Origin: Symploca sp. SIO3C6
GTDB taxonomy: Bacteria > Cyanobacteriota > Cyanobacteriia > Cyanobacteriales > Coleofasciculaceae
Assembly (NCBI GenBank): GCA_010692425.1
Contig: JAAHHJ010000006.1
Span: 54,127-118,126, forward strand
Length of the DNA: 64,000 nucleotides
Direction of reading: 5' to 3'
The translations under genes and the position numbers were made by a program. The notes beneath the pieces are model-generated. The model did no database searches, was not told the DNA's origin, and saw only the letters and a program-made list of their open reading frames with translations. Of the stretch, positions 54,284 to 63,884 are shown one piece after another. Within the stretch, counting starts at the first letter, position 1. Every line of letters begins with the position of its first letter.

Positions 54284-55150
54284 TTACTTGCTGCTCCTTA
54301 GAAAACTCAGCAAGTTTTGCATGAAGGAATTGCTCAATTCTGAGCTACGGTCTGCTTCGTTGTCTCTAGCAACCACAGCCACTGGTTCCGGCAATTTTGT
54401 TGTCAAAATTGCAGTGCTAGCGAGGGTAAGGGTTGGTAATTCTTTCACTAAACCCACACTGATTAACCGGAAGGCAATCTTTTGAATAGTTTCTAGAGGT
54501 TGTTGCAAGTCATGGGCGATCATCTTGAGGCTAACAGAATCATCTGCCAACTGCAAGACTTGATTTTCGAGAGGATCTAGCCGCCAGTGAAGCTTATCTA
54601 TAAATACCCTTGATAAAGCAGAATCAAACCCTGGTAGCTTGGAAGTCAATAGTCTCCAGTCGCGCAATGAGCGCAGACCTATAAGTGTCGCCTCTGTTGC
54701 ACGAATACTTAAGCTAGTCATTTCTGTTGTCGGCAAAGTCGTTTTAGAGTTAAATATAAACTGGGCATCTTGAAGCTGAAACAAGCCGCAAACTTGCCGC
54801 AATACTTGGTAACGGAACAAGAATTTTAACTGTTCTGGTTGTAGAAAACCCTGCTTTTTCAAATAAAGACCAATTGGCTTATTTGCCGGACACCTGTTGA
54901 ACTGTTCGCTTAAGACTTTGGGACTAATCCAACCTCGATGGTAGATTATTCTGAATAGGCATTGATGGTCTAGACGATCAGTAACAGCCACAATGCGCCC
55001 CTGTTTCAAGAGAGCATGCCGGATTCTCAGGTGTTGATTATGGCAATTAGTCTTGAATTTAAGGGAAAGTAATCCGGTTTTGCTTCCCTGATCGAGAAAT
55101 TTCAGCAGTTCTGGTAGGGAAAATTCTGATAAATAGCCGGTAATTTCCAT
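54284..55150 (-). CDS. DUF4388 domain protein, PatA N-terminus-like
   Basis: This 288-residue protein starts MEITGYLSEFSLPELLKFLDQGSKTGLLSL, the usual DUF4388 opening, also found at the N-terminus of cyanobacterial PatA-type regulators. A helical region (about 150-230) and a polar tail follow. No receiver domain is present. It is paired with the GTPase gene directly downstream, 2 bp apart, pointing to a shared function, perhaps in polarity or motility control as in other bacteria. This is inference from gene pairing only. Confidence 0.75.
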   Translation of the reverse strand: MEITGYLSEFSLPELLKFLDQGSKTGLLSLKFKTNCHNQHLRIRHALLKQGRIVAVTDRLDHQCLFRIIYHRGWISPKVLSEQFNRCPANKPIGLYLKKQGFLQPEQLKFLFRYQVLRQVCGLFQLQDAQFIFNSKTTLPTTEMTSLSIRATEATLIGLRSLRDWRLLTSKLPGFDSALSRVFIDKLHWRLDPLENQVLQLADDSVSLKMIAHDLQQPLETIQKIAFRLISVGLVKELPTLTLASTAILTTKLPEPVAVVARDNEADRSSELSNSFMQNLLSFLRSSK

Positions 55151-55774
55151 TACTCTATCACTTCTTACAAACTAGTCGCCAATAGCTGAACATCTACTTT
55201 GGGTCTTCTAGTGCTGCTCGGAGTACATATAATTAATGACCAGCTAAAAAAAATATTGTTCTCTCCCCGTTTGCGATTGCAACTGGTCACAGGCTTGCTT
55301 CCCGATGCACTAGCTCGTTTGGTAAATAGCCAAGAAATACTAACTTTGCTTACTACTTGTTGTTTATATTTATTTTAGATCTCAAATAAGCGAAGTTGAG
55401 GTAACATGGTTTGTATTTTAGACAAAATCTATAGTAAAAAATCTGTAGCAGAAGTAAGGCACAGCTCCTCTTACAAGAAGATGAAAAGCTTGTGGAAAGT
55501 GGGGTTTAGCTTCGCCTGTCAATAAAATGCGAATCTGGAAGTCCACAGCCAAAGCGACGCACTATACAGCCTAACAGCTAGCGTCTGGAGTACTTCAAAA
55601 AGCCCTAACACTAGTTTTCCCAAAAAAACAAGCTACCTTGAAAGAGGTGATTATCCCTTAACTCAGGTAGCTGAATTTTTTACTACCGAGTGAGCCCTAT
55701 GGCGCTTATGATAGACATCAGGCTTGTCACTCTTTGATGCCCTATCCTCAAGCCAAAGTTACTGATCGGCAACT
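55151..55774. other. Long intergenic region before aspS
   Basis: This 624-bp region has no convincing gene. It contains the structured element at 55631-55680. The rest is AT-rich sequence with no pattern I can name. Confidence 0.4.
55631..55682 (+). promoter_or_regulatory. Terminator-like hairpin in the aspS leader
   Basis: AGCTACCT (55631-55638) and AGGTAGCT (55665-55672) pair perfectly around a 26-base loop and are followed closely by a run of six T residues. It ends about 100 bp before aspS. It could be a terminator of an unseen transcript or an attenuator of aspS. On the minus strand it is also followed by Ts. Confidence 0.45.
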
Positions 55775-57562
55775 ATGCGAACCTATTATTGCGGCGAAGT
55801 AAGACAACAACAGATTGGAGAGACACTTACCTTTTGGGGATGGGTAGACCGTCGCCGCGATCATGGGGGTGTGATTTTCCTAGACTTGCGCGATCGCACT
55901 GGCATTATCCAAATTGTCAGTGACCCCCAGCGTACCCCAGATTCCTATGAACATGCTGAAGCTCTGCGCAATGAATATGTAGTTAAGGTTACAGGTCGAG
56001 TTAGTCAGCGTCCAGAAGAATCCCTTAATCCCAAATTACCTACTGGTGAGGTGGAAGTGTATGCTGAGAGCATTGAACTGCTCAATGCTGTTCGTAAGCA
56101 GTTACCTTTCCAGGTTTCCACTGCTGATGTGGAGACTGTACGAGAAGATTTGCGGCTAAAATATCGCTACCTAGACTTAAGGCGCGATCGCATGAGCAAG
56201 AACCTGCAACTGCGCCATCAAGTGGTCAAGGCAATGCGTCGCTATCTCGAAGATCAACAGGGCTTCATTGAGGTGGAAACACCAATCCTGACTCGCTCCA
56301 CCCCAGAAGGTGCCAGAGACTATCTAGTGCCTTCAAGAGTTAATCCATCTCAATGGTATGCTCTACCGCAGTCGCCTCAGTTATTTAAGCAACTATTGAT
56401 GGTGTCGGGTTTAGACCGTTACTATCAGATTGCCCGTTGTTTTCGGGATGAAGACCTCAGAGCTGACCGACAACCAGAGTTTACTCAATTAGACATGGAA
56501 ATGAGTTTCCTGTCTCAGGAAGAAATTATACAGCTCAATGAAGAATTAGTTGCCTACATCTTCAAAACTGTCAAGGGTATTGACTTACCGACACCTTTCC
56601 CTCGCCTTACCTATGCCCAAGCCATGGAGCGTTATGGCTCTGATAAACCAGATACGCGTTTTGGCTTGGAATTGGTTAATGTTTCCCAATTGTTTAAAGA
56701 CAGTGGCTTCAAAGTCTTTTCCGGTGCAGTTAAGGCTGGGGGTGTGGTCAAAGTGCTGCCGATTCCTGGCGGTAATTCCGCTATCTCTAATGTGCGAATT
56801 AAACCGGGTGGCGATTTATTTAAAGAAGCAACTGATGCTGGTGCTAAGGGTGTCGCTTATGTGCGGGTGAAGGCAGGGGGTGAAATTGATACTATTGGTG
56901 CTATTAAGGATAACCTCAGTGATGCCCAGAAACAAGAATTATTAGAACTCACTGCTGCCGAAGATGGTCATCTGTTATTATTTGGGGCTGGTCCTACGGA
57001 AGTGGTTAATAAAACCCTGGATCGTTTGCGCCTGGTGATTGGTAAGGAATTGGGGTTAATTGACAATACTAAGAATAATTTACTGTGGGTGACACAGTTC
57101 CCTATGTTTGAGTGGAATGCTGATGAAAAACGCTTAGAAGCCCTACATCACCCCTTTACTGCTCCCTATCCAGAGGATTTGCATGACCTGAAAACAGCTA
57201 GGGCGCAAGCTTACGATTTGGTTTTTAATGGTTATGAAATTGGCGGCGGCAGTTTGCGGATTTACCAGCAAGAAATTCAGCAGCAAGTATTTGAGGCAAT
57301 CGGTTTATCTCCAGAGGAAGCTAGCAACAAGTTTGGATTTTTGCTTGAGGCTTTTGAGTATGGCGCACCACCCCATGGAGGAATTGCCTATGGTTTAGAT
57401 CGATTAGTAATGCTACTGGCGGGAGAGGAGTCAATTCGAGATGTAATTGCTTTTCCCAAAACGCAGCAGGCTAGTTGTCTGTTAACTGATGCTCCAGCTG
57501 CAGTTGATGCTAAGCAGTTGAAAGAATTGCATGTTGCTTCCACTTATAAGCCAAAAACTTAA
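55775..57562 (+). CDS. aspS: Aspartyl-tRNA synthetase
   Basis: This 595-residue class II synthetase has the N-terminal OB fold for anticodon binding ([21 protein letters not shown]) and motif 2 region [23 protein letters not shown] bacterial insertion domain (about 290-420) and motif 3 ([14 protein letters not shown], about 548-561) follow. The start is ATG at 55775. Whether the enzyme is discriminating (Asp only) or also charges tRNA-Asn cannot be told by eye. It is complete and of normal length. Confidence 0.97.
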   Translation: MRTYYCGEVRQQQIGETLTFWGWVDRRRDHGGVIFLDLRDRTGIIQIVSDPQRTPDSYEHAEALRNEYVVKVTGRVSQRPEESLNPKLPTGEVEVYAESIELLNAVRKQLPFQVSTADVETVREDLRLKYRYLDLRRDRMSKNLQLRHQVVKAMRRYLEDQQGFIEVETPILTRSTPEGARDYLVPSRVNPSQWYALPQSPQLFKQLLMVSGLDRYYQIARCFRDEDLRADRQPEFTQLDMEMSFLSQEEIIQLNEELVAYIFKTVKGIDLPTPFPRLTYAQAMERYGSDKPDTRFGLELVNVSQLFKDSGFKVFSGAVKAGGVVKVLPIPGGNSAISNVRIKPGGDLFKEATDAGAKGVAYVRVKAGGEIDTIGAIKDNLSDAQKQELLELTAAEDGHLLLFGAGPTEVVNKTLDRLRLVIGKELGLIDNTKNNLLWVTQFPMFEWNADEKRLEALHHPFTAPYPEDLHDLKTARAQAYDLVFNGYEIGGGSLRIYQQEIQQQVFEAIGLSPEEASNKFGFLLEAFEYGAPPHGGIAYGLDRLVMLLAGEESIRDVIAFPKTQQASCLLTDAPAAVDAKQLKELHVASTYKPKT

Positions 57563-57879
57563 CTGCAAGTTCATGTTTGATTGTTTGTTGGAAATGAAAT
57601 ACTGCCAATGGTTTAACCCTTAAAAATGCCCAGCTATACGGTCATATACTAAACTTAACTGAGGAGATTACCACATCCTTAGATTAGTGGGATAGGTTCA
57701 TTAATCTTCCTCACAAACAACAAAACCAAGTCAGCTAGTAGAATGAAGTGAAACCTAACTCTAACCAAAATATATGTTGGGTTTGGTTGCCTATTTTTAC
57801 GAAAGTTGTTCATAGGGGAAACCCCTAAAACCACACTTTCGCGCAACCCCACCGACAAATACTACAAATAGAGGTTTTG
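57563..57879. other. Intergenic region with a small GC-rich hairpin
   Basis: No gene is seen in these 317 bp. TAGGGG and CCCCTA (57813-57827) form a perfect 6-bp stem with an AAA loop, about 50 bp before the next start codon. Confidence 0.4.
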
Positions 57880-58497
57880 ATGAATCAACAAAACCACCTG
57901 AATCAAAAGCAGCTTGGGCTAGTAAAAGCTATCTGTGCTAGCTTAATCATGGGATTGCCAGCAATTACTTTAGCTCCATCAGTAGCAATAGCTTCTGAAA
58001 CTAATCCTTGTCCTAAAATTTACTACGAAGAACCCTTTAATAACACACGTCCAGTTCCTCAGGGCTGTCCAGCCAATGAAGCACCACAACAACTAAACCC
58101 TGAATCTGAAACAGTACCCTTAACAGGGGAGCCACTTCCTACAGGAGTTAGTCAACCACCTCTGCCAGAGACTCAAACTGCTCCAGTCACTAGGATAATA
58201 CCTAAAGGTCAAAGAGTATCAGTCACCCTCAAGAATAATACTAATGCTCTCATTACCTATGAAGCAATTGGGCATACTGAAGAACGAACCCTTGTAGGTA
58301 GAGAAGAGGTTGTCTTACAAAATTTACCCTTACCTGTGACCATAACTACAGTGCGCCAAGATGCAGGGCTACTGGATGTTATCACTAAATCTACTCAACC
58401 AGGAATGTTAGAAGTTTTGCTGGAAGCAGATCCTACTTTTGACGATATCAAAGGCACAATTAGCATTCAAGAAGATGGTCGAGTTTATATCAACTAG
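57880..58497 (+). CDS. Exported hypothetical protein, proline-rich
   Basis: This 205-residue protein has a signal peptide (about 15-36, LVKAICASLIMGLPAITLAPSVAIA) and a Pro/Gln-rich middle part with two Cys residues. The C-terminal beta-rich domain (about 105-205) begins QRVSVTLKNNTNALITYEAIGH, a pattern resembling small surface or periplasmic domains. GAGG six bases before the ATG at 57880 supports that start over the TTG at 57877. No family is recognised. Confidence 0.7.
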   Translation: MNQQNHLNQKQLGLVKAICASLIMGLPAITLAPSVAIASETNPCPKIYYEEPFNNTRPVPQGCPANEAPQQLNPESETVPLTGEPLPTGVSQPPLPETQTAPVTRIIPKGQRVSVTLKNNTNALITYEAIGHTEERTLVGREEVVLQNLPLPVTITTVRQDAGLLDVITKSTQPGMLEVLLEADPTFDDIKGTISIQEDGRVYIN

Positions 58498-58813
58498 AGC
58501 AATGGGACAGAATCAGCGATCTAGGTTCTAAAAGTGTGGAGAGTGCAAAATTAATTGCTGTAGCTTGCCTTAACACAGCAAGATTTTTCCCAATTCAGTT
58601 TTGCTTCTCCAAACTTACTATTGCATTATAGTCAAGAACACCAGCTTGCGATCGCTTTCCTCACCCAAAGAAGCTTTCAATCCAGCAGTACTAGGGGAGT
58701 GACAAATTTTAGCAGCATTATCAATATTATTACAACCCATCGCCCGCACTGCTTATTACTTATTACTTATTACTTATTACTTATTACTTATTACTAGCTA
58801 TCCTCGAGATAAA
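58498..58813. other. Intergenic region between exported protein and kinase genes
   Basis: The two genes converge here. The region holds a minus-strand 40-codon frame (58618-58740), judged doubtful, and the heptamer array described separately. Confidence 0.4.
58752..58795. repeat. STRR-type heptamer array (ACTTATT), about six copies
   Basis: ACTTATT/AATAAGT units repeat across 44 bases just beyond the stop of the kinase gene. This is the same heptamer as at 30387-30512 but in inverse orientation. Confidence 0.93.
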
Positions 58814-60379
58814 TTACCAAAAGCCACGCTTACCATTGGGTAGTACTGTTGACCAATTTGTCTTCGCCTGTGCCAATTGTTTAGAAGTAACTTTAGCAGA
58901 AGAGAGATTAGCACCGCAAAGATTTGCGCCTTTAAGATTAGCATTAACCAGATGAGCATAACTGAGGTCTGCACCACGTAAATCAGCACCTTCTAAGTCA
59001 GCACAACTAAAGTAAGCCCTGCCCAAATTCGCCTCTCGCAGATTCGCTTGCCTAAGGTTAGCTTGACCAAAAACAGCACTGGATAAATTGGCTCCCTGTA
59101 AATTAGTTTTTGCCAACTTTGAACGTTGAAAAGTACTACCAGATAAGTCAACATTTTGAAGATTGAACCCACTTAAATTCTGAGAAGTAAAGTCTCTGCG
59201 ACCAGTTTTATAGGCTCTGAGAATACTCTCAGTATTTAACTTGGGAGTGGTCTTTGCCCTTGGTGAATTAACAAGTTCAGTTCTAACAGGAGTAGCAGCA
59301 TTGATTTGGCGCTGGCGCTCTCGACGCGCTCGAATGGCTGCTGCCAGTTTAGTGGTAGCGTAGGAAGCAGAGGAAGGAGAAGTGAGTGGATCTAAATCTC
59401 CGGCTTGGAAGGAATTGGGGCGGGATTTAGATAGATTATTATTCTGTCGAGTTGCCAAACCTTGTGCCAAGCTGTCTAAATAAGGTTCTAGGTCAAGTGC
59501 TCTGAGAATGTCATCAGCTGATTGGTAGCGATAACTAACAGAAGCCTCCACCATCTTTTTCAAAACTTCGGCAAAATGACTACTCACTTGCACTTTGGGC
59601 TGCCATAGCATTTCCCCTGTAGAATTACTATAATTTAATTCCCTCGGTGATTTGCCAGTCAGTAGATAAATACAAGTAACGCCCAAAGCATGAACATCAC
59701 TAGCATAAACTGGTCGCAGTTGCATCTGTTCAGGAGCTGCAAAGCCCGGAGTACCGACAGCAAAATTTGTCAGTACTGTATCTGGGTTGCCATGAGCAGC
59801 AGTTTGGTCTAAGGGGATTTTAACAGCACCAAAGTCAATTAGAACTAGTTTGCGGTCTTGTTCACGACGAATTATATTGGCTGGTTTAATGTCTCTATGA
59901 ATAACCCTTTGAGAGTGAATGTATTTGATCAAGGGCAGAATTTCACTTAAGAATTGTTTGGCCCCTTCTTCGCTAAACGGACCAAATCTTTTAACTTCTT
60001 GCTGTAGGGTCAAACCACTGATGTATTCCTGCACCAGATAGAATTGTCGGTTTTCTTCAAAGTAAGCTAAAAGTCGTGGCAATTGAGGGTGATTGCCAAT
60101 CTTGCCCAAGGTTTCGGCTTCTCGCTTAAACAGCTCCCGTGCCATTTCCATAATGTTGGATGTGTTACCTGAGGGGCGCAGTTGTTTAATCACACAAACT
60201 GGTTTACCGGGGAGGGACTCATCTTTAGCCAGAAAAGTCGCCCCAAACCCGCCTTGACCAAGGGCTTTTAACAAACGATATTGACCTCGAAGCAACAGCT
60301 TGGAGCCACAAGCTTGACAGAGCTTGGCGTGCATCGGATTTTTAGGCTGAGGACACTTAGGGTTGATACAGTAGCTCAT
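58814..60379 (-). CDS. Ser/Thr protein kinase with pentapeptide repeats (SpkB-like)
   Basis: This 521-residue protein has an N-terminal zinc-ribbon-like motif (Cys4, Cys9, Cys21, Cys24) and a full Hanks-type kinase domain (about 34-310). Gly-loop GQGGFGATF, Lys65, catalytic HRDIKPAN (Asp164) and DFG (Asp183) are all present. A Pro/Ser linker and C-terminal pentapeptide repeats (about 425-505, A-D/N-L-x-x type such as ANLRQANLREANL) follow. Synechocystis SpkB has the same kinase plus pentapeptide layout. The substrate is unknown. All catalytic residues are present, so it should be active. Confidence 0.92.
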   Translation of the reverse strand: MSYCINPKCPQPKNPMHAKLCQACGSKLLLRGQYRLLKALGQGGFGATFLAKDESLPGKPVCVIKQLRPSGNTSNIMEMARELFKREAETLGKIGNHPQLPRLLAYFEENRQFYLVQEYISGLTLQQEVKRFGPFSEEGAKQFLSEILPLIKYIHSQRVIHRDIKPANIIRREQDRKLVLIDFGAVKIPLDQTAAHGNPDTVLTNFAVGTPGFAAPEQMQLRPVYASDVHALGVTCIYLLTGKSPRELNYSNSTGEMLWQPKVQVSSHFAEVLKKMVEASVSYRYQSADDILRALDLEPYLDSLAQGLATRQNNNLSKSRPNSFQAGDLDPLTSPSSASYATTKLAAAIRARRERQRQINAATPVRTELVNSPRAKTTPKLNTESILRAYKTGRRDFTSQNLSGFNLQNVDLSGSTFQRSKLAKTNLQGANLSSAVFGQANLRQANLREANLGRAYFSCADLEGADLRGADLSYAHLVNANLKGANLCGANLSSAKVTSKQLAQAKTNWSTVLPNGKRGFW

Positions 60380-60740
60380 TGAGGGTTATTGCTGAAGCGC
60401 TGTCCTTAATTGGACTAAAGCTTTTGATTTGAGCACCCGGCTAAATACGCTGAATGTAGTCACAAACACACTGCCGAATGCACCCTCGCTTTGGCAAGCC
60501 TTCAGACTGATTTAAATCCAGGATATCCTAACTTTTCTAATCTACATGGGTCTTAACAGGTAAAGATCGAGTATGATTACGAAATATTTACGTGAAGAAT
60601 TGCGAAAGTCAACATTAAGGTAGTGTTAAGCACATTTATATTGGTAAAGGCAGCCTGAGAAGTATACATCACCTTTAGACATCTCCAGAAGCTTCGATTT
60701 GGGAACGTTAGCATAATGGTTCTAGCATAATTATCGGAAA
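60380..60740. other. Intergenic region upstream of kinase gene
   Basis: It contains the kinase promoter and AT-rich DNA before the TnpB fragment. No other structure was recognised. Confidence 0.35.
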
Positions 60741-60950
60741 TTGCCTTTTGTCGGTCTGGGGTTCCCTTATCGACAGGGCAAATGGTATGCCAGTATTACT
60801 GTTAATTTGACTCAATTACAGGTACTACGTTGGCAAACTGATTTTGGTTGTGTTGGAATTGGTTTTGGGTGCAAGTCAGCTCTGGCGATTACTGATGGAG
60901 AAAAGCTTTCAGTAGGTGGAAAAAAGCCCAAGCGAAAATTAATAAGGTAA
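60741..60950 (+). pseudogene. TnpB-like fragment with altered RuvC-I motif
   Basis: This 69-residue frame contains RQGKWYASITVNL followed by VGIGFGCKSALAITDGEKL and a basic end. This matches the TnpB stretch before and across RuvC motif I, where the family reads G-I-D-x-G. Here the catalytic Asp is replaced by Gly. N- and C-terminal parts of TnpB are absent. It is a dead transposon fragment of the IS200/IS605 or IS607 type. Confidence 0.65.
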
Positions 60951-60962
60951 CTCACAAGGTTA

Positions 60963-61568
60963 CTAATCAACGCTAGAATTGGGTTCACCAAGTCGCCTCA
61001 GAAATTGTTTGCTTAATTGAATATCTTGTACAATTCTCAACAATGCCCTATCTAGCTCATTGTTTGAGTCTAACAACTTAGAAACTGCATTCAACTCAAA
61101 CCACTGCCACTGCTCATATTCAGAGTGTACTAGTTGCAATTTATTTTTTTCTGTTTGTGTCAGCTTAGTTTTATAGGTTAAGTTTACACTGTGCAAACCA
61201 TGTTCCTGTGGTTCTTGAGAACGCAGCGAAAAGCAAGTAGAATAAGCATTAATATACTCGAAGCGCTCAGCATCAAGATTTAGTCCAGCTTCTTGTCGTG
61301 CTTTTCTTTGAACAGAGAATTTGGGACTTTCTCCGGCGAACATTCTGCCACCAATAACCCACCATCCTTTTCTCGGATATTGGTTGCGTTTTCCTAATAA
61401 AATCTGATTTTGATATAAAAAAACAATATCAACACATGTAATTACTAAGTAATCTAGTGCTAACCTATAGATTTCAGCAGGCAATAAGCCATCTTTGTTC
61501 ATTCTTCCTGATTCTTCAAAATGTGGTACTTCAGGCTTGGCTATATTAGGTAACTCAGAGGGGTTCAT
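60963..61568 (-). CDS. NUDIX hydrolase-like protein
   Basis: This 201-residue protein has a NUDIX-box-like region (74-96): GGRMFAGESPKFSVQRKARQ then EAGL. The G-x5-E and the final E-x-G-L parts fit, but the usual RE pair reads RK and the first Glu of the EE pair is Gln. This recalls the variant box of the GDP-mannose mannosyl hydrolase group. It may hydrolyse a nucleotide sugar or have reduced activity. The substrate is not predictable. It lies next to a divergent methyltransferase gene. Confidence 0.75.
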   Translation of the reverse strand: MNPSELPNIAKPEVPHFEESGRMNKDGLLPAEIYRLALDYLVITCVDIVFLYQNQILLGKRNQYPRKGWWVIGGRMFAGESPKFSVQRKARQEAGLNLDAERFEYINAYSTCFSLRSQEPQEHGLHSVNLTYKTKLTQTEKNKLQLVHSEYEQWQWFELNAVSKLLDSNNELDRALLRIVQDIQLSKQFLRRLGEPNSSVD

Positions 61569-61666
61569 CTGTGACTCACTAATTATTAGCCGCTACTATA
61601 ACAAAAAAAATTAATTCTGAAAAATTAGACAATTACAACTGTGGTATTCTATCCAGAGCGAATACT

Positions 61667-63013
61667 TTGACCAAACTCGTTGATGCATTTACCAGAGAAA
61701 TCGATATTGTGACCAAGAATAAATGGGAAGAAAGACCTATTGGCGTAGACTTGTTTGCAGGGGCAGGTGGCATGACATTAGGATTTGAGCAAGCTGGATT
61801 TGATGTGCTAGCATCGGTGGAATTAGACCCCATACATTGTGCTACCCACGAATTCAACTTCCCTTTTTGGTCTATTCTCTGCCATAGTGCCACTGAGATC
61901 ACAGCAGAGGAAATAAGAAACAATTCTTCTATCAAAAATCGCGATATTGATGTTGTCTTCGGTGGTCCTCCTTGTCAGGGTTTTTCTTTGATTGGTAAGC
62001 GTACTTTGGACGACCCTCGAAATTCTCTGATGTTTGATTTTATACGGTTGGTTTTAGAATTAAAGCCAAAATTTTTTGTCCTGGAAAATGTACCTGGTCT
62101 GGCGATAGGAGAACATCGTAAATTTCTGATAGAGATTATTAGTAAATTTAGAAACAATTGCTATGAAATAGAAGAGAAATATCAAGTATTGAATGCTGCT
62201 CACTATGGAGTTCCACAACAGCGTACTCGATTATTTATTATCGGGTGTCGAGAAGGTTTATCTTTGCCTAAATATCCTCAGCCGCTTACTCAGGCATCAA
62301 CTTATAATACTAATAGTGGACAAGGTAAATCTGAATCGACTGATATAGATCAACTACCTTTTAGTCCAACAGTTGACGATGCGATCAGAGATTTACCAGA
62401 ATTAGAAAATTATCCAGAACTATGGAAAAAAGATTGGGCTATAGTAGAGTATGGAGAAGCAAGTAATTATGTGAAACAACTGCGTGGTATTTGTCCTCTA
62501 GAAGATGACTACTCCTATGGGCGCGAATACAATCTACAAATGCTAACTTCCTCGCTACGAACAGCTCATACTGCCCAAACTACAGCTAGATTTAAAGAAA
62601 CTTTACCTGGTAAAATAGAGAAAATAAGTCGCTTTTTCAAGCTTCATCCTGAAGGAATTTGTAACACGCTTAGAGCTGGAACTAGCGGCAATCGAGGCGC
62701 TTTCACTTCTCCTAGACCAATTCATCCCTTTACACCGCGATGTATCACTGTACGTGAAGCCGCACGGCTACATTCTTATCCTGATTGGTTTAGATTTCAT
62801 GTGACTAAATGGCATGGATTCCGGCAAATAGGAAATTCGGTACCACCACTTTTAGCAAAGGCAATTGCTGCTGAAATAATTCGTACTTTAGGTGTTACTC
62901 CTCTCAAACCTAATCTTAGACAGAAGTTAGGGGAAGAAAAGTTACTCCAACTCAAGATGTCACAGGCAGCTAAATATTACGGCGTTGATCCTCAGGTAAT
63001 AGAAAAGAGCTAA
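61667..63013 (+). CDS. C5-cytosine DNA methyltransferase, solitary (possible HIP1-core methylase)
   Basis: This 448-residue enzyme has motif I VDLFAGAGGMTLGFEQAG, motif IV GGPPCQGFS with catalytic Cys103, motif VI-type VLENVPGL, motif VIII QQRTRLFIIG and motif X RQIGNSVPPLLA. A target-recognition region lies at about 220-340. It methylates cytosine at a defined DNA site. No restriction endonuclease gene adjoins it. It resembles the XorII/M.Ssp6803I group that methylates CGATCG, the core of HIP1, but this is by recollection. The start is uncertain: TTG at 61667, or GTG at 61709. Confidence 0.9.
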   Translation: MTKLVDAFTREIDIVTKNKWEERPIGVDLFAGAGGMTLGFEQAGFDVLASVELDPIHCATHEFNFPFWSILCHSATEITAEEIRNNSSIKNRDIDVVFGGPPCQGFSLIGKRTLDDPRNSLMFDFIRLVLELKPKFFVLENVPGLAIGEHRKFLIEIISKFRNNCYEIEEKYQVLNAAHYGVPQQRTRLFIIGCREGLSLPKYPQPLTQASTYNTNSGQGKSESTDIDQLPFSPTVDDAIRDLPELENYPELWKKDWAIVEYGEASNYVKQLRGICPLEDDYSYGREYNLQMLTSSLRTAHTAQTTARFKETLPGKIEKISRFFKLHPEGICNTLRAGTSGNRGAFTSPRPIHPFTPRCITVREAARLHSYPDWFRFHVTKWHGFRQIGNSVPPLLAKAIAAEIIRTLGVTPLKPNLRQKLGEEKLLQLKMSQAAKYYGVDPQVIEKS

Positions 63014-63131
63014 AGACAGAAGGCTAGAGATAGGAAGAAGAAGGATAAGGAGGTGTGGGAAGTGTGGGGGGATTTTTGTATACACTCATTCCCCTATTTC
63101 TTCCCCATCTCCCTCTCTCAGACTTTCCAAT

Positions 63132-63884
63132 CTACAACGAAGTAGTGAAAGATTTTTGTATTAATTTCAGCCAAGGTGCAACTATAGCTAAGGCTAGGGG
63201 TGCGAGCGCTGATATCAATAAAACTGGTTTGTAACTGCCGAATTCATCTAGACCGAAAGCGAATATGTAAGGTCCTAAAGCAGTACCTGCCACGGAAATA
63301 GTTATCACCAAACCTTGGATTGTGCCTATATGTAGTCTGCCAAAGTAATGAGCATAAACACTACTACTAAGTACTCCTTTCATTCCTTGCATTAAGCCTA
63401 ATAAGCAACCGTAAATCAAGATAGAGTATAGATTAATTGTTTGCGTAGCTATTGCCATTGAAGTAGCTAAGAGTATCAGTACTATACTCAGAAGCCAACG
63501 TGGCTCAACACGACTTAACAAAAATCCTGTGAGTAAATTACTCCCAACAGAGACTATGCCCAGAGGAACAAAAATCAGCGTAGCTAATTCTCGGTTAACT
63601 CCCACCTCTGCGATGATTGAGTAATGGTGAAAAAGTAAACCAGTGCCAAAAGCAGCTACTAAAAAATCTCCTCCAGAAAAAAGCCAAAAAGTCAAGGTAC
63701 GGAGGGCTTGAGTGAGTGTAAAATTATTTTCTTCAAGAACATAATTAGGAGCAGATTCTTGTTTTCCATCCGGTTGTAAACCGTAAACTTCTGGTCTTTC
63801 ACGGAAAAATAAAGCACCGATGGGGAGAATTGTTAATGCCACCAAGCAACCCAGAATTATGTAACCCACATTCCGCACCCTCAA
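63132..63884 (-). CDS. MFS transporter, C-terminal half
   Basis: This 250-residue frame starts at a TTG (MRVRNVGYIILGCLVAL) and encodes about seven membrane helices. An interdomain loop (about 25-50, FRERPEVYGLQPDG) is typical of oxalate/formate-antiporter-like transporters just before TM7-12. A normal MFS protein has about 400 residues, so the N-terminal six helices are missing. An in-frame TGA lies just upstream of the start codon. The next 116 bp to the window edge show no sign of them. Confidence 0.65.
   Translation of the reverse strand: MRVRNVGYIILGCLVALTILPIGALFFRERPEVYGLQPDGKQESAPNYVLEENNFTLTQALRTLTFWLFSGGDFLVAAFGTGLLFHHYSIIAEVGVNRELATLIFVPLGIVSVGSNLLTGFLLSRVEPRWLLSIVLILLATSMAIATQTINLYSILIYGCLLGLMQGMKGVLSSSVYAHYFGRLHIGTIQGLVITISVAGTALGPYIFAFGLDEFGSYKPVLLISALAPLALAIVAPWLKLIQKSFTTSL

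Noticed and set aside
58618..58740. 40-codon minus-strand frame beyond the kinase gene
   Set aside because: It is open and has a HIP1 site, but it has no ribosome-binding site or recognisable family and abuts the heptamer array.
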